Below the pieces are notes generated by a model. It saw only the letters and a program-made list of their open reading frames with translations. It was not told the DNA's origin and did no database searches. Positions 1 to 6,298 of a stretch of DNA of 18,175 nucleotides are shown here, in pieces; position 1 is the first letter of the stretch; each line of letters opens with the position of its first letter. The position numbers were made by a program, and so were the translations under genes. The stretch covers positions 1-18,175 of the forward strand of contig JALUVB010000233.1 in assembly GCA_027021085.1 (NCBI GenBank). Direction: 5' to 3'. The stretch is from a bacterium (lineage in GTDB: Bacteria > CAIJMQ01 > JAADFP01).

Positions 1-366
1 TTTGAAACCCTGGTAGAAGCAGGATACCAACCGGAAATAGCCTACTTTGAATGCCTGCATGAACTAAAACTTATCACAGACCTCATATACCAGTACGGCA
101 TAACCGGCATGAGGAAGAGAGTAAGCGATACCGCTGAATACGGGGACCTTACCCGCGGACCCCGCGTGATTAGCCCCCAGGTAAAAATGGAAATGGCACG
201 GATACTCAAGGAAATCCAATCCGGCGAATTCGCCCGGGAATGGATACTGGAAAACCAGGCCGGCAGGCCCATGTTCAAACTGCTGGAAGAAAAATCTTAC
301 CATCATCTCATAGAAAAAGTAGGAGAAGAGCTCAGAAAAATGATGCCCTGGATGGAGGAAAAATAA
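1..366 (+). CDS. ilvC: Ketol-acid reductoisomerase, C-terminal part (partial)
   Basis: The reading frame is open from base 1 to the TAA at 364-366, so the 5' part lies outside the window. The 121 residues seen match the C-terminal knotted helical domain of class I ketol-acid reductoisomerase, the NADPH- and Mg-dependent second step of branched-chain amino acid synthesis (acetolactate or acetohydroxybutyrate to the dihydroxy acid). Diagnostic stretches are [19 protein letters not shown], which carries metal-binding glutamates, then SDTAEYGD with the substrate-binding serine, GPRVI, and the usual RKMMPW end. The N-terminal Rossmann NADPH domain is missing only because of the window edge. The stop is 3 nt before the next start, so it is probably cotranscribed with sppA. 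Nothing suggests a defective gene. Confidence 0.96.
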   Translation, partial: FETLVEAGYQPEIAYFECLHELKLITDLIYQYGITGMRKRVSDTAEYGDLTRGPRVISPQVKMEMARILKEIQSGEFAREWILENQAGRPMFKLLEEKSYHHLIEKVGEELRKMMPWMEEK

Positions 367-369
367 GGA

Positions 370-1311
370 TTGCACAGAGAGCAAGTTCTATCCTTTCTTA
401 TCATTCTCCTTCTGGTAGGAAGCATCGTGGTGGGGGTCCTGTATACTCCTGCCCCTGCGCCTTCCCTGCGCACTGCCCGACCTTCCTTCCCGGTTAAAGA
501 GGAAGGCAATATTGCCATCATAGAGATTTACGGTCCTATACAGATTGAACAGCCTGCACCTTTCCGCTTTACACCCCAGGGCAGTGACTACGTGGTAAGC
601 AAGCTAAGGGAACTATCAAATATCAAAACTGTCAAGGCTGTAATCCTCAGGATAAACAGCCCGGGGGGCACGGTGGCAGCAGTGCAGGAGATATACCAGG
701 AAATAGAAAGGCTCAAGAAACAGGGCATCAAAGTAGTTGCTTCCCTGGGAGATATCGCCACTTCCGGAGCCTATTACATTGCTTCTGCCTGCGATGTCAT
801 TGTAGCTGACCCGGGTACTCTTACCGGCAGTATCGGGGTGATAATTCCCCTGATGAATTTCCAGGGACTGATGCAAAAGCTGGGGATAAAGGCAGAAAGC
901 ATAAAGAGCGGGAAATACAAGGATATAGGCTCAAGCTCCAAGGAAATGACCCCGGAAGAAAGAGAGATACTCCAGAAACTGGTGGACAATGCCTACCAGC
1001 AATTTTTAAGCGCAGTAAAAAAGGGAAGAGGCAACAAAGTAAAGGGCAAATGGGAGAATATTGCAGACGGCAGGATTTTTACCGGGGAACAGGCATACAA
1101 GTTAGGCCTTGTTGACTACCTGGGAAACCTTGAAGAAGCAAAAACGATAGCTAAAGACCTGGCCGGGATAAAGGGAGAGCCTGTATTTATCAGGGAACGG
1201 AAAGGATGGCAAAGGTTATTTGAATTAAGAGAAGACGCCCTATTCAACTGGAAATACTACCTTAAAAAAGATCCTCTCCCCTATTACCTGCCTCTTTTTA
1301 GACAACCATGA
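370..1311 (+). CDS. sppA: Signal peptide peptidase SppA, short (36 kDa-type) form
   Basis: This 313-residue membrane serine protease should degrade leftover signal peptides in or near the cytoplasmic membrane. An N-terminal membrane anchor spans about residues 5-26, followed by the ClpP/crotonase-fold S49 protease domain. The Ser/Lys dyad is readable: Ser132 in DIATSGAYYIA and Lys184 in SGKYKDIGS. The 52-residue spacing equals that of the Bacillus-type enzyme (Ser147/Lys199). The oxyanion-side motif INSPGG lies near residues 95-100. The length fits the short single-domain family, not the 67 kDa E. coli form. The start is TTG at 370: no in-frame ATG exists before the catalytic domain, the anchor begins there, and GGAGG lies at 354-358. 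It follows ilvC by 3 nt and overlaps the next start by 4 nt (ATGA). Confidence 0.95.
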   Translation: MHREQVLSFLIILLLVGSIVVGVLYTPAPAPSLRTARPSFPVKEEGNIAIIEIYGPIQIEQPAPFRFTPQGSDYVVSKLRELSNIKTVKAVILRINSPGGTVAAVQEIYQEIERLKKQGIKVVASLGDIATSGAYYIASACDVIVADPGTLTGSIGVIIPLMNFQGLMQKLGIKAESIKSGKYKDIGSSSKEMTPEEREILQKLVDNAYQQFLSAVKKGRGNKVKGKWENIADGRIFTGEQAYKLGLVDYLGNLEEAKTIAKDLAGIKGEPVFIRERKGWQRLFELREDALFNWKYYLKKDPLPYYLPLFRQP

Positions 1312-1883
1312 GCTTCCTGGAAAGTTTCTACAACCTGTTTTTTCACCCGCTTTTTCTACTGAAACAGGAAAGGAAACCATTTACCCTTTCCTTATTTATA
1401 TCTCTGCTATCTGCATTTTCTCTCGGCTTTTCCCTTTCTTACATCTCCCCCACTCTTTACATTTTATTTTCTATCTTACTTTTTCTTTACCTGTTGCTTA
1501 TCTTGTTCTTCTCCTCCTCTTTCTACCATTTTATCTCCGAAATATTTAAGGGAAAAGGCAGGCCGGGAAATCTCCTCAATTCCTTCCTCTTAAGCTTATT
1601 TCCTCTTTGCCTTCTTCCCTCCTTCAATATACTTTCCCGCTCCTTCCAGTTTACGGGATTGCAAGGCATCATTTCTCCCATCATTTTTTTCTGGATAATC
1701 TTTCTGCAGATTTACATTATAAAAAATAACTATGGATTGGAAAGCGGAACTGCTGTCTTTGTTTATTTCATTCCCTTTTTAGTCCTGATAGCAATGGGAA
1801 TTTTATTTTTTCTCTTTTCCCTATCTATCTTTACCATCCTCATCGGCAAAAACCTTCCCTTTTTCCTTAACCTCATCCAGTAA
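1308..1883 (+). CDS. Yip1-like polytopic membrane protein
   Basis: This 191-residue, very hydrophobic protein is rich in Phe, Leu, Ile and Ser. About five membrane spans can be drawn: residues 25-45, 48-70, 90-110, 119-139 and 148-178. The N-terminal FFHPLFLLKQ, the central loop KGKGRPGN and the spacing of the spans resemble the bacterial Yip1 family, whose function in bacteria is unknown. The assignment rests on general layout, not on a catalytic motif. Its ATG overlaps the sppA TGA (ATGA at 1308-1311), which points to translational coupling. The coding strand is strongly pyrimidine-rich because TTT, CTT, TCC and ATT codons dominate. The stop codon TAA at 1881-1883 forms the end of the first unit of a heptad repeat array. 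Confidence 0.75.
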   Translation: MSFLESFYNLFFHPLFLLKQERKPFTLSLFISLLSAFSLGFSLSYISPTLYILFSILLFLYLLLILFFSSSFYHFISEIFKGKGRPGNLLNSFLLSLFPLCLLPSFNILSRSFQFTGLQGIISPIIFFWIIFLQIYIIKNNYGLESGTAVFVYFIPFLVLIAMGILFFLFSLSIFTILIGKNLPFFLNLIQ

Positions 1884-2115
1884 AGTAGAAAGGGGTATAG
1901 TAAGCAGTAAACAGTGAAAAGTGAATAGTGAATGGGGAGAAAGTAGTAAGTAGCGGGTAGCGAGGGGAACATTTTAGACCTTAGACCATAGACTTTAGAC
2001 TGTAGACTGGGAAAATAGTGAACAGTAAACAGTGAATAGTGAACAGTAAGCAGTGAACAGAGTGAGTAGCGGGTAGTGAGGGAAGATAGTAAATAGTAAA
2101 CAGTTCACAGTAAAT
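1877..2115 (+). repeat. Heptad repeat array, family A (consensus NNAGTRA), interrupted
   Basis: Seven-base units with core AGTRA recur in phase. The first, at 1877-1883, contains the stop codon of the upstream gene. Five units run back to back at 1897-1931 and six at 2015-2056. Further units and degenerate relatives (GTAGCGG, GTAGTGA) follow to about 2115, with a family B block (1974-2008) in the middle. The period of 7 is not a codon multiple and no protein is encoded. The units match family A units near 7731-7751 and 18164-18175 on the opposite strand. Confidence 0.85.
1974..2008 (+). repeat. Heptad repeat block, family B (consensus NTAGACY)
   Basis: Five uninterrupted 7-base units occur at 1974-1980, 1981-1987, 1988-1994, 1995-2001 and 2002-2008, all sharing the core TAGAC. 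The first two are identical (TTAGACC). The block is embedded in the family A array. A second family B block at 2149-2176 lies in the opposite orientation. Confidence 0.88.
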
Positions 2116-2148
2116 AGTGAGTTGGTCCCCCGTATCATGTGTCTTTCC

Positions 2149-2176
2149 TGTCTAAAGTCTGATGTCTATAGTCTAA
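2149..2176 (-). repeat. Heptad repeat block, family B, inverted copy
   Basis: Four in-phase 7-base units at 2149-2155, 2156-2162, 2163-2169 and 2170-2176 read on the minus strand as TTAGACT-, ATAGACA-, TCAGACT- and TTAGACA-type units. They mirror the plus-strand block at 1974-2008, so the two blocks could pair as imperfect arms of a long-range inverted repeat with a spacer of about 140 nt. Confidence 0.82.
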
Positions 2177-2191
2177 CATGGGGGCACAGGC

Positions 2192-2226
2192 GGAACTCGC
2201 AACTCAGGACTGGGGACTCACAACTC
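2192..2226 (+). repeat. Heptad repeat block, family C (consensus NNRACTS)
   Basis: Five in-phase 7-base units at 2192-2198, 2199-2205, 2206-2212, 2213-2219 and 2220-2226 share the core RACT followed by C or G. The block ends 17 nt before the 3' end of the convergent lipoyl-domain gene. It completes a non-coding gap (1884-2243) that is almost wholly period-7 sequence. Confidence 0.82.
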
Positions 2227-2243
2227 TTACACTATGATCCATC

Positions 2244-2492
2244 CTACGGCTCCCCTACCACTACCCCCAGGGTCTCACCAATTTTCACTTTTTCTCCCTC
2301 CTTCTTTAATATTTTCTCCAGCTTCCCTGCTCCGGGAGCAGAAATCCTGAATACTGCCTTGTCCGAGAGCACCTCTACTATTTCTTCCCCTTCTTTTACC
2401 GTTTCTCCTGCTTCTTTTAACCAGAAGGAGACCTCCACTTCTTTAATGTCCTCTCCCAGTACGGGCACTTTTACTTCCTGTTGATTAGCCAT
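2244..2492 (-). CDS. Free-standing lipoyl (biotinyl-lipoyl) domain protein
   Basis: At 82 residues this protein is essentially one lipoyl domain of the 2-oxoacid dehydrogenase E2 type. The KVPVLGEDIKEVEVSFWLK opening, the turn VKEGEEIVEVLSDKA and the second half-barrel (SAPGAGKLEKILKKEGEKV) are all present. Lys45 in SDKA is the predicted lipoylation site; DKA fits lipoyl domains, whereas biotin domains normally read MKM. No linker, subunit-binding domain or acyltransferase domain follows, so it is a detached swinging arm or carrier. E1, E2 and E3 genes are not in the window, and its partner enzyme is unknown. The ATG is preceded by AGGAGGT at 2497-2503. It lies 46 nt after the RimI-like gene, presumably the same operon. 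Confidence 0.88.
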   Translation of the reverse strand: MANQQEVKVPVLGEDIKEVEVSFWLKEAGETVKEGEEIVEVLSDKAVFRISAPGAGKLEKILKKEGEKVKIGETLGVVVGEP

Positions 2493-2538
2493 TTTTACCT
2501 CCTGCTATAATGCTTTCAGAAGTCGTATCTTAAAAGTT

Positions 2539-3003
2539 CTACGAGGTCGAATTTTTGACCGTATTTAGCCTCTTGTAAAAAAGATAGGCATCTTCTCCAT
2601 CCCGGTAATAATGAGGAATCAGGTCAGCTTTCTCGAATCCCATTTTCTCATAAAGGGCAATAGCAGGTTTATTACTCACCCTCACCTGGAGTTCTATCCG
2701 CTGCGCCTTATCCATGCACTCTTTCTCCACACTTTCCAGTAATGCAGTCGCCACTCCTTCCTGCCTTCTTTCCGGAGTAACCGCAAGGGAAACAATAGTT
2801 ATCAAATCCCTCCATAAAGTGGCTACTATGTAGCCGATAACTTCTCCATTCGACTCTGCCACAAAAAAATACTCGCTTTCCACTTCCAGGTAATAGCGAA
2901 AATCCCAGGGAGAGTAAGGATAGGGAAAGCTTGTTTTCTCTATCTCGTATATTTTCTCAATATCTTCTTCTCTTGCTTCTCGCACAATGAAGGGGATCGC
3001 CAT
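2539..3003 (-). CDS. rimI: GNAT acetyltransferase, RimI-like
   Basis: This 154-residue single-domain GNAT protein resembles RimI, which acetylates the N-terminal alanine of ribosomal protein S18 using acetyl-CoA. The acetyl-CoA pyrophosphate loop is RRQEGVATALL (residues 79-89). The family block QVRVSNKPAIALYEKMGF (106-123) and the ending HYYRDGEDAYLF are typical of RimI. Tyr118 matches the catalytic Tyr115 of E. coli RimI. The position 12 residues earlier, catalytic Glu103 in E. coli (LEVR), is Gln106 here (LQVR). It may therefore use another base, such as Glu104, or have another substrate. Its ATG directly abuts the TAA of the preceding gene, implying coupled translation. A general GNAT label is certain; RimI is likely. 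Confidence 0.83.
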   Translation of the reverse strand: MAIPFIVREAREEDIEKIYEIEKTSFPYPYSPWDFRYYLEVESEYFFVAESNGEVIGYIVATLWRDLITIVSLAVTPERRQEGVATALLESVEKECMDKAQRIELQVRVSNKPAIALYEKMGFEKADLIPHYYRDGEDAYLFYKRLNTVKNSTS

Positions 3004-4539
3004 TTAATCTATTTTTCTGGGAATCGCAAAAATAGAAGACAGCATTTCCTTATCACATCTAATTTCCGTTATTATTTTATTATCTCTTGCATATATCACC
3101 CCTCCCAATCCCCTGGATGGAAAAGGTCGCTTGGTAATCATGGAGATAATCTGGGCAGGAGAGAAATAAATCTTTGCCGAAACCCGGGAGGGAAGGGATT
3201 TAAATATATGGGCAACCTGGGGCGAATCCTGCAAGCTTTCGCCACCCTTTTTTATAATCTTGTAGCCATTTTTTATAGCCGCATTATCCTTTCCCACGCT
3301 TAGCAAAAAGAATTTCCCGTTAAGGATAAGAAACACCTTTATTTTCTGGGGTGCTCTTGCGGTTTTTTCCGGTAGAGTTATCTCGTATCCCTTGATTTTC
3401 TCTCCCAGGTAATCTACCTCAGGCAGTTTCTGAACCTGGAGTTTATCCGCAGGGATATTAGCCAGGGGGGAAAATTTCCGGGGAGATTCTACCAGTTCCT
3501 TGAAAGACTCCTCTTTCTTCACCCTGCCTACTACCAGAACAGAGGGGAAGCCGTCTTCTCCCATACTGCCGCTTATTCCTACCTCAGGGTACATGGACTC
3601 TTTAATTTTTTCCCGGAATTCCAGGGTAGATTTTTTCATTTCTGCCAGCTTGTCTTTGTCTTCCTGGCTGAGAGATGCTCCTTCTTTTTCCAGCTCCTGA
3701 TAGAACTTATTTATTTCTTCCGTATTTTGGAAGTCCAGCAGGAAATCTGCCCCGAAGATGCTTTCCCGGGGAAGCAGAGAAAAGTAATCCAGTTTCTGGG
3801 CAGGCAAATCCTGCAATCTCTGGAAATAGACTACTTTTTTTACCAGAATACCTTCTTTTCCCAGATTTACATTCAAAAACACATAATCCAACTCCTGCAG
3901 CTTTTCCTTCGCCTTTCTTATGTTAACTTTTGCTATCAAATCAGTAAGAGCACCCGTGCTTTTCTGGGAGATACCCTGGGAAATCAAGTTTAAAAAGGGA
4001 GAGAAATTTTTAACTAAAGCTTTTAAATCTATAAAGGCAATAAACTCCCCTCCGCCAAATTCTTTTAATGCCTTATGATATTCTTTTCTCTGGGATAAAC
4101 TCCCTCCTTCCCTTATAACCTTGATGATATCCCTTGCCGTAGGAATATCAGAAGTAAGGATAAGCAAACGTTTATACCGGAGAGCATAACGCAGTCCTTT
4201 TAAAGGGGTTTTTAGGGAGAGAATTTTTATTCCCTGGTATTCTTCTGCCTGCGAGGAGACAAAATCCTCAGGCAGGGTTTTCCCTTTCAAATAAGCTGTC
4301 AATCCATAAGAATCAGGAAGAGAAAGATAGTAGTAAGCAATGGGCTTTGTAGTATCAATGTTTACCTTTTGCAAAGTAGCAATAAAGCGGGAATCTTTTT
4401 TGCCTGCGTAATCAACTGCGTACTGCAGATTCTTAGCCTCGCTGTAAACATGCAGGGAAGAGGGAACGTATTCCGCCAGGTCAGCGAAAAGGGGTAAACT
4501 AAGAAAAACAACCAATGCCACTCCCAAAATCTTTTTCAT
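3004..4539 (-). CDS. Exported protein of unknown function, possibly DUF3352-like
   Basis: The start is placed at the ATG at 4537-4539, because AAGGAGGTG lies just upstream and the protein then opens with a clean Sec signal peptide (MKKILGVALVVFLSLPLFA, cleavage before D). An in-frame TTG at 4557 lies 5' of that ribosome site and is unlikely. The mature protein of about 490 residues starts LAEYVPSSLHVYSEA and alternates short hydrophobic strands (GEFIAFIDLKAL, SIFGADFLLDF, PSVLVVGRV) with charged helices. This recalls the loosely defined DUF3352 family, often described as periplasmic or surface proteins of unknown role. No catalytic motif or membrane anchor beyond the signal was found. The ribosome site overlaps the end of purN, so it is probably in the purN operon. 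Confidence 0.8.
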   Translation of the reverse strand: MKKILGVALVVFLSLPLFADLAEYVPSSLHVYSEAKNLQYAVDYAGKKDSRFIATLQKVNIDTTKPIAYYYLSLPDSYGLTAYLKGKTLPEDFVSSQAEEYQGIKILSLKTPLKGLRYALRYKRLLILTSDIPTARDIIKVIREGGSLSQRKEYHKALKEFGGGEFIAFIDLKALVKNFSPFLNLISQGISQKSTGALTDLIAKVNIRKAKEKLQELDYVFLNVNLGKEGILVKKVVYFQRLQDLPAQKLDYFSLLPRESIFGADFLLDFQNTEEINKFYQELEKEGASLSQEDKDKLAEMKKSTLEFREKIKESMYPEVGISGSMGEDGFPSVLVVGRVKKEESFKELVESPRKFSPLANIPADKLQVQKLPEVDYLGEKIKGYEITLPEKTARAPQKIKVFLILNGKFFLLSVGKDNAAIKNGYKIIKKGGESLQDSPQVAHIFKSLPSRVSAKIYFSPAQIISMITKRPFPSRGLGGVIYARDNKIITEIRCDKEMLSSIFAIPRKID

Positions 4540-4549
4540 AAACACCTCC

Positions 4550-5170
4550 TTAATCAAGTATCTTCACCCTGTTTCCTTCCACTCTGAGCTTTCCCCGGGA
4601 AAAAAGCTGCAAACCCTTTACTATTATCTCCTGCTCTGCTTTCTGCACTTTTGCCTTGAGGGTCCCCGGGGTTTCTTCTTCATTCACCTCTACCGCCTTC
4701 TGAAGGATTATAGGGCCCGTGTCTGCGCCCTCATCCACAAAATGAAGCGTGCATCCGGTAACTTTTACACCTCTTTTTATAACTTCCTCATGAACATTCA
4801 AGTCCATCCCCCCTGCAAAAGCGGGAAGAAGCGAAGGATGGATATTCATAATGCGATTTTTCCACTCGTTGACAAAAGAAGCAGAGAGAATTCGCATGTA
4901 ACCGATGAGAAGCACCACTTCCACCCCTCTCTCTCTTAACAGCCGGGAAACTTCCGCATCAAATTCCTGCCGGGAGGAAAACCTGGCAGGAGAAATATAA
5001 ATTGACTCTATTTTATGTTTTCTTGCCCTTTCCAGGATATAGGCACCTTTCTTATCAGATATCACTACTACAATCTCGGCCTGAAGTCTGCCTTCTTTTA
5101 TTGCTTTTATTACCCCTTCCAGGTCTGTGCCGCTGGTAGAACCCAGGACTCCTATTTTCAATTCACCCAC
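4550..5170 (-). CDS. purN: Phosphoribosylglycinamide formyltransferase (GAR transformylase)
   Basis: This 206-residue protein should carry out the third step of purine synthesis, transferring a formyl group from 10-formyl-tetrahydrofolate to GAR in the cytosol. The phosphate-binding loop is GSTSGTDLEGVI near residues 10-21. The catalytic triad is visible: Asn109 and His111 in MNIHPSLLP, and Asp150 in HFVDEGADTGPII. Length is normal. The loop after LLPAF (AGGMDLNVHEEVIKRG) is a variant found in part of the family, so another formyltransferase-fold role cannot be fully excluded. The start is GTG at 5168-5170, with no Shine-Dalgarno sequence but a TATAAT only 5 nt upstream, suggesting a leaderless mRNA. 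It is first in a four-gene minus-strand operon and has no other pur gene beside it. Confidence 0.93.
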   Translation of the reverse strand: MGELKIGVLGSTSGTDLEGVIKAIKEGRLQAEIVVVISDKKGAYILERARKHKIESIYISPARFSSRQEFDAEVSRLLRERGVEVVLLIGYMRILSASFVNEWKNRIMNIHPSLLPAFAGGMDLNVHEEVIKRGVKVTGCTLHFVDEGADTGPIILQKAVEVNEEETPGTLKAKVQKAEQEIIVKGLQLFSRGKLRVEGNRVKILD

Positions 5171-5175
5171 AATTA

Positions 5176-5181
5176 ATTATA
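5176..5181 (-). promoter_or_regulatory. Probable -10 element of purN (leaderless)
   Basis: The minus strand reads TATAAT, a perfect -10, with only 5 nt before the GTG start of purN. No good -35 is seen (TTAAAA at 15-nt spacing is the best match). Transcription would begin at or within a base or two of the start codon, consistent with the lack of a ribosome-binding site. Confidence 0.5.
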
Positions 5182-5218
5182 CACAATCTTGTTATTTTTT
5201 AACACTTTTCGCCCCCCT

Positions 5219-5246
5219 TTACCAGAGAAAGAATAAATTATAAAAT
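5219..5246 (+). promoter_or_regulatory. Possible promoter for the NYN nuclease gene
   Basis: TTACCA (5219-5224, 4 of 6 to the -35 consensus), a 16-nt spacer and TAAAAT (5241-5246, 5 of 6 to the -10 consensus) face the nuclease gene and would give a leader of about 100 nt. The AT-rich setting makes chance matches likely. The intergenic stretch 5171-5354 thus holds divergent start signals. Confidence 0.35.
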
Positions 5247-5283
5247 GATAGCAGAGGAAATACTGCATAAGAAGTAGCCTGTG

Positions 5284-5340
5284 ATGGATAAGAGAGAGCA
5301 AGAAAGAAAGCCATTCATTACTTTGTTGCTTTATTTTTAG
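5284..5340 (+). CDS. Possible 18-codon leader ORF upstream of the NYN nuclease
   Basis: ATG at 5284 opens an 18-codon frame (MDKREQERKPFITLLLYF) ending in TAG at 5338-5340, 14 nt before the nuclease ATG. The TAG overlaps the AGGA that is the only candidate ribosome site for the nuclease, so translation of the two could be linked. It has no clear Shine-Dalgarno sequence and is short enough to arise by chance. It is listed because the downstream product belongs to a family that cuts mRNA in translating ribosomes. Confidence 0.25.
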   Translation: MDKREQERKPFITLLLYF

Positions 5341-5354
5341 GATTATTTTGCACT

Positions 5355-5819
5355 ATGCTAATAGTAGACGGTTATAACCTGCTGCATCAATTACCAAGTC
5401 TTAAAGGGAAAAAGATAGACAGAGCCAGGGATATAATGGTGCGCAAACTGGGAGAAAAAAGAAAGCATTTCCAGGAAATGCTCGTGGTATTTGACGGAGA
5501 AGAAGGGCCCACCCCTGCCCGTTTCAGAGAGAAAGGTGTCAAGGTAATCTTCAGCGGGGAGGAATCAGCTGATGATTATATCAAAAGACAGGTGAAACGT
5601 GCCAAATCCCCCGGGAAGATCACCGTGGTAACCGATGACAGGGAAATCCGGGATTTTGTCAGACTTCACGGCAGCAAGCTTCTTTCCACAAAAGAAATGA
5701 GATCACTACTTTTCCCCGAGAAGCCCCCCGTACTGCCTCCTGCTGAGGAAAAGCCCTCCCCCTCCTCGGAAAAAGGAAGGAAAATAAACGCGGAATTAAA
5801 GAAAGTGTGGAGAGCGTAG
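5355..5819 (+). CDS. NYN-domain endoribonuclease, YacP/Rae1-like
   Basis: This 154-residue protein has the YacP-type NYN (PIN-like) nuclease fold. Acidic metal-site residues are readable: Asp5 and Asn8 in IVDGYNLL, Asp47 in VVFDGEE, Asp73 and Asp74 in SADDYIKR, and Asp94 and Asp95 in VVTDDREI. In Bacillus subtilis the family member Rae1 (YacP) cuts mRNA in the ribosomal A site. Here that role is inferred from family only. After the domain, residues 120-142 form a Pro/Glu/Lys/Ser-rich tail ending in a basic helix (INAELKKVWRA) that might contact RNA or ribosomes. The ATG lacks a strong ribosome site (AGGA at 5339-5342 is 12 nt away). It is a lone plus-strand gene, divergent from purN and convergent with the next gene. 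Confidence 0.88.
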   Translation: MLIVDGYNLLHQLPSLKGKKIDRARDIMVRKLGEKRKHFQEMLVVFDGEEGPTPARFREKGVKVIFSGEESADDYIKRQVKRAKSPGKITVVTDDREIRDFVRLHGSKLLSTKEMRSLLFPEKPPVLPPAEEKPSPSSEKGRKINAELKKVWRA

Positions 5820-5871
5820 AAAACACGCCTCAATATCAATACTCTTTTTACCGTCTGAAGAAGAACAAGGC

Positions 5872-6291
5872 TTAAGGATTATCCAGGAGAATAAAAAGAT
5901 TTTCCAGGTCTTCTTTTACCTCTTCCTTTTCTTTTTTTGAAAGTTTATCCCAATTTTTCTCCGCCCAGGAGAGATAAGCAGAAAATATACCGTACTCTTC
6001 CATTTCAATATTCTTATACTCCTCTGAAAGAGTATGCAGGAGAGACAGGTTCCTGCGAAGAGAGGAAAGATAAAAATAGGGACGAAATTTCTTTCCTCCC
6101 TTCTGAAATTCTTTCTTGTAAATTTCCATTTTCCGGATTACACTCTGCATCTGCCGGGAAATATCTTCTTTCCTTCCCTCCAACCAGAGAATGGAAGCAA
6201 CAAACTTCTCTTTTTCTGTTACTGCTTCCCCTTCAGAAAAAAGAGGGGAAATTAGTGCACCCAGTAACAGCAAAACGGCAAATATTCTCAT
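5872..6291 (-). CDS. Small exported helical protein, unknown
   Basis: Starting from the ATG at 6289-6291 the product is 139 residues: a Sec signal peptide (MRIFAVLLLLGALISPLFS) followed by a Lys/Glu-rich, mostly helical chain with coiled-coil character (KEKFVASILWLEGRKEDIS, KLSKKEKEEVKEDLE). No known domain is recognised. An in-frame TTG at 6309 would add six residues and overlap the preceding stop, but it puts charged and aromatic residues before the signal and has no better ribosome site. The chosen ATG is 7 nt after the stop of the sigma-54 activator, so the two are probably translationally coupled. It may be an envelope-stress or sensor accessory of that regulator, but only gene order supports this. 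Confidence 0.7.
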   Translation of the reverse strand: MRIFAVLLLLGALISPLFSEGEAVTEKEKFVASILWLEGRKEDISRQMQSVIRKMEIYKKEFQKGGKKFRPYFYLSSLRRNLSLLHTLSEEYKNIEMEEYGIFSAYLSWAEKNWDKLSKKEKEEVKEDLENLFILLDNP

Positions 6292-6298
6292 CAACCAT

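Noticed and set aside
1877-2226. CRISPR array
   Set aside because: Units are 7 bp with no unique spacers of 25-40 bp, the repeats are degenerate, and no cas gene is present.
2122-2484. A 120-codon plus-strand frame running out of the repeat gap
   Set aside because: It is opposite the well-supported lipoyl-domain gene and starts in repeat DNA; its product is low-complexity Ser/Pro/Thr.
4537-4557. TTG at 4557 as start of the exported unknown protein
   Set aside because: It lies 5' of the AAGGAGG ribosome site and overlaps the purN stop; the ATG at 4539 gives a proper signal peptide and correct spacing.
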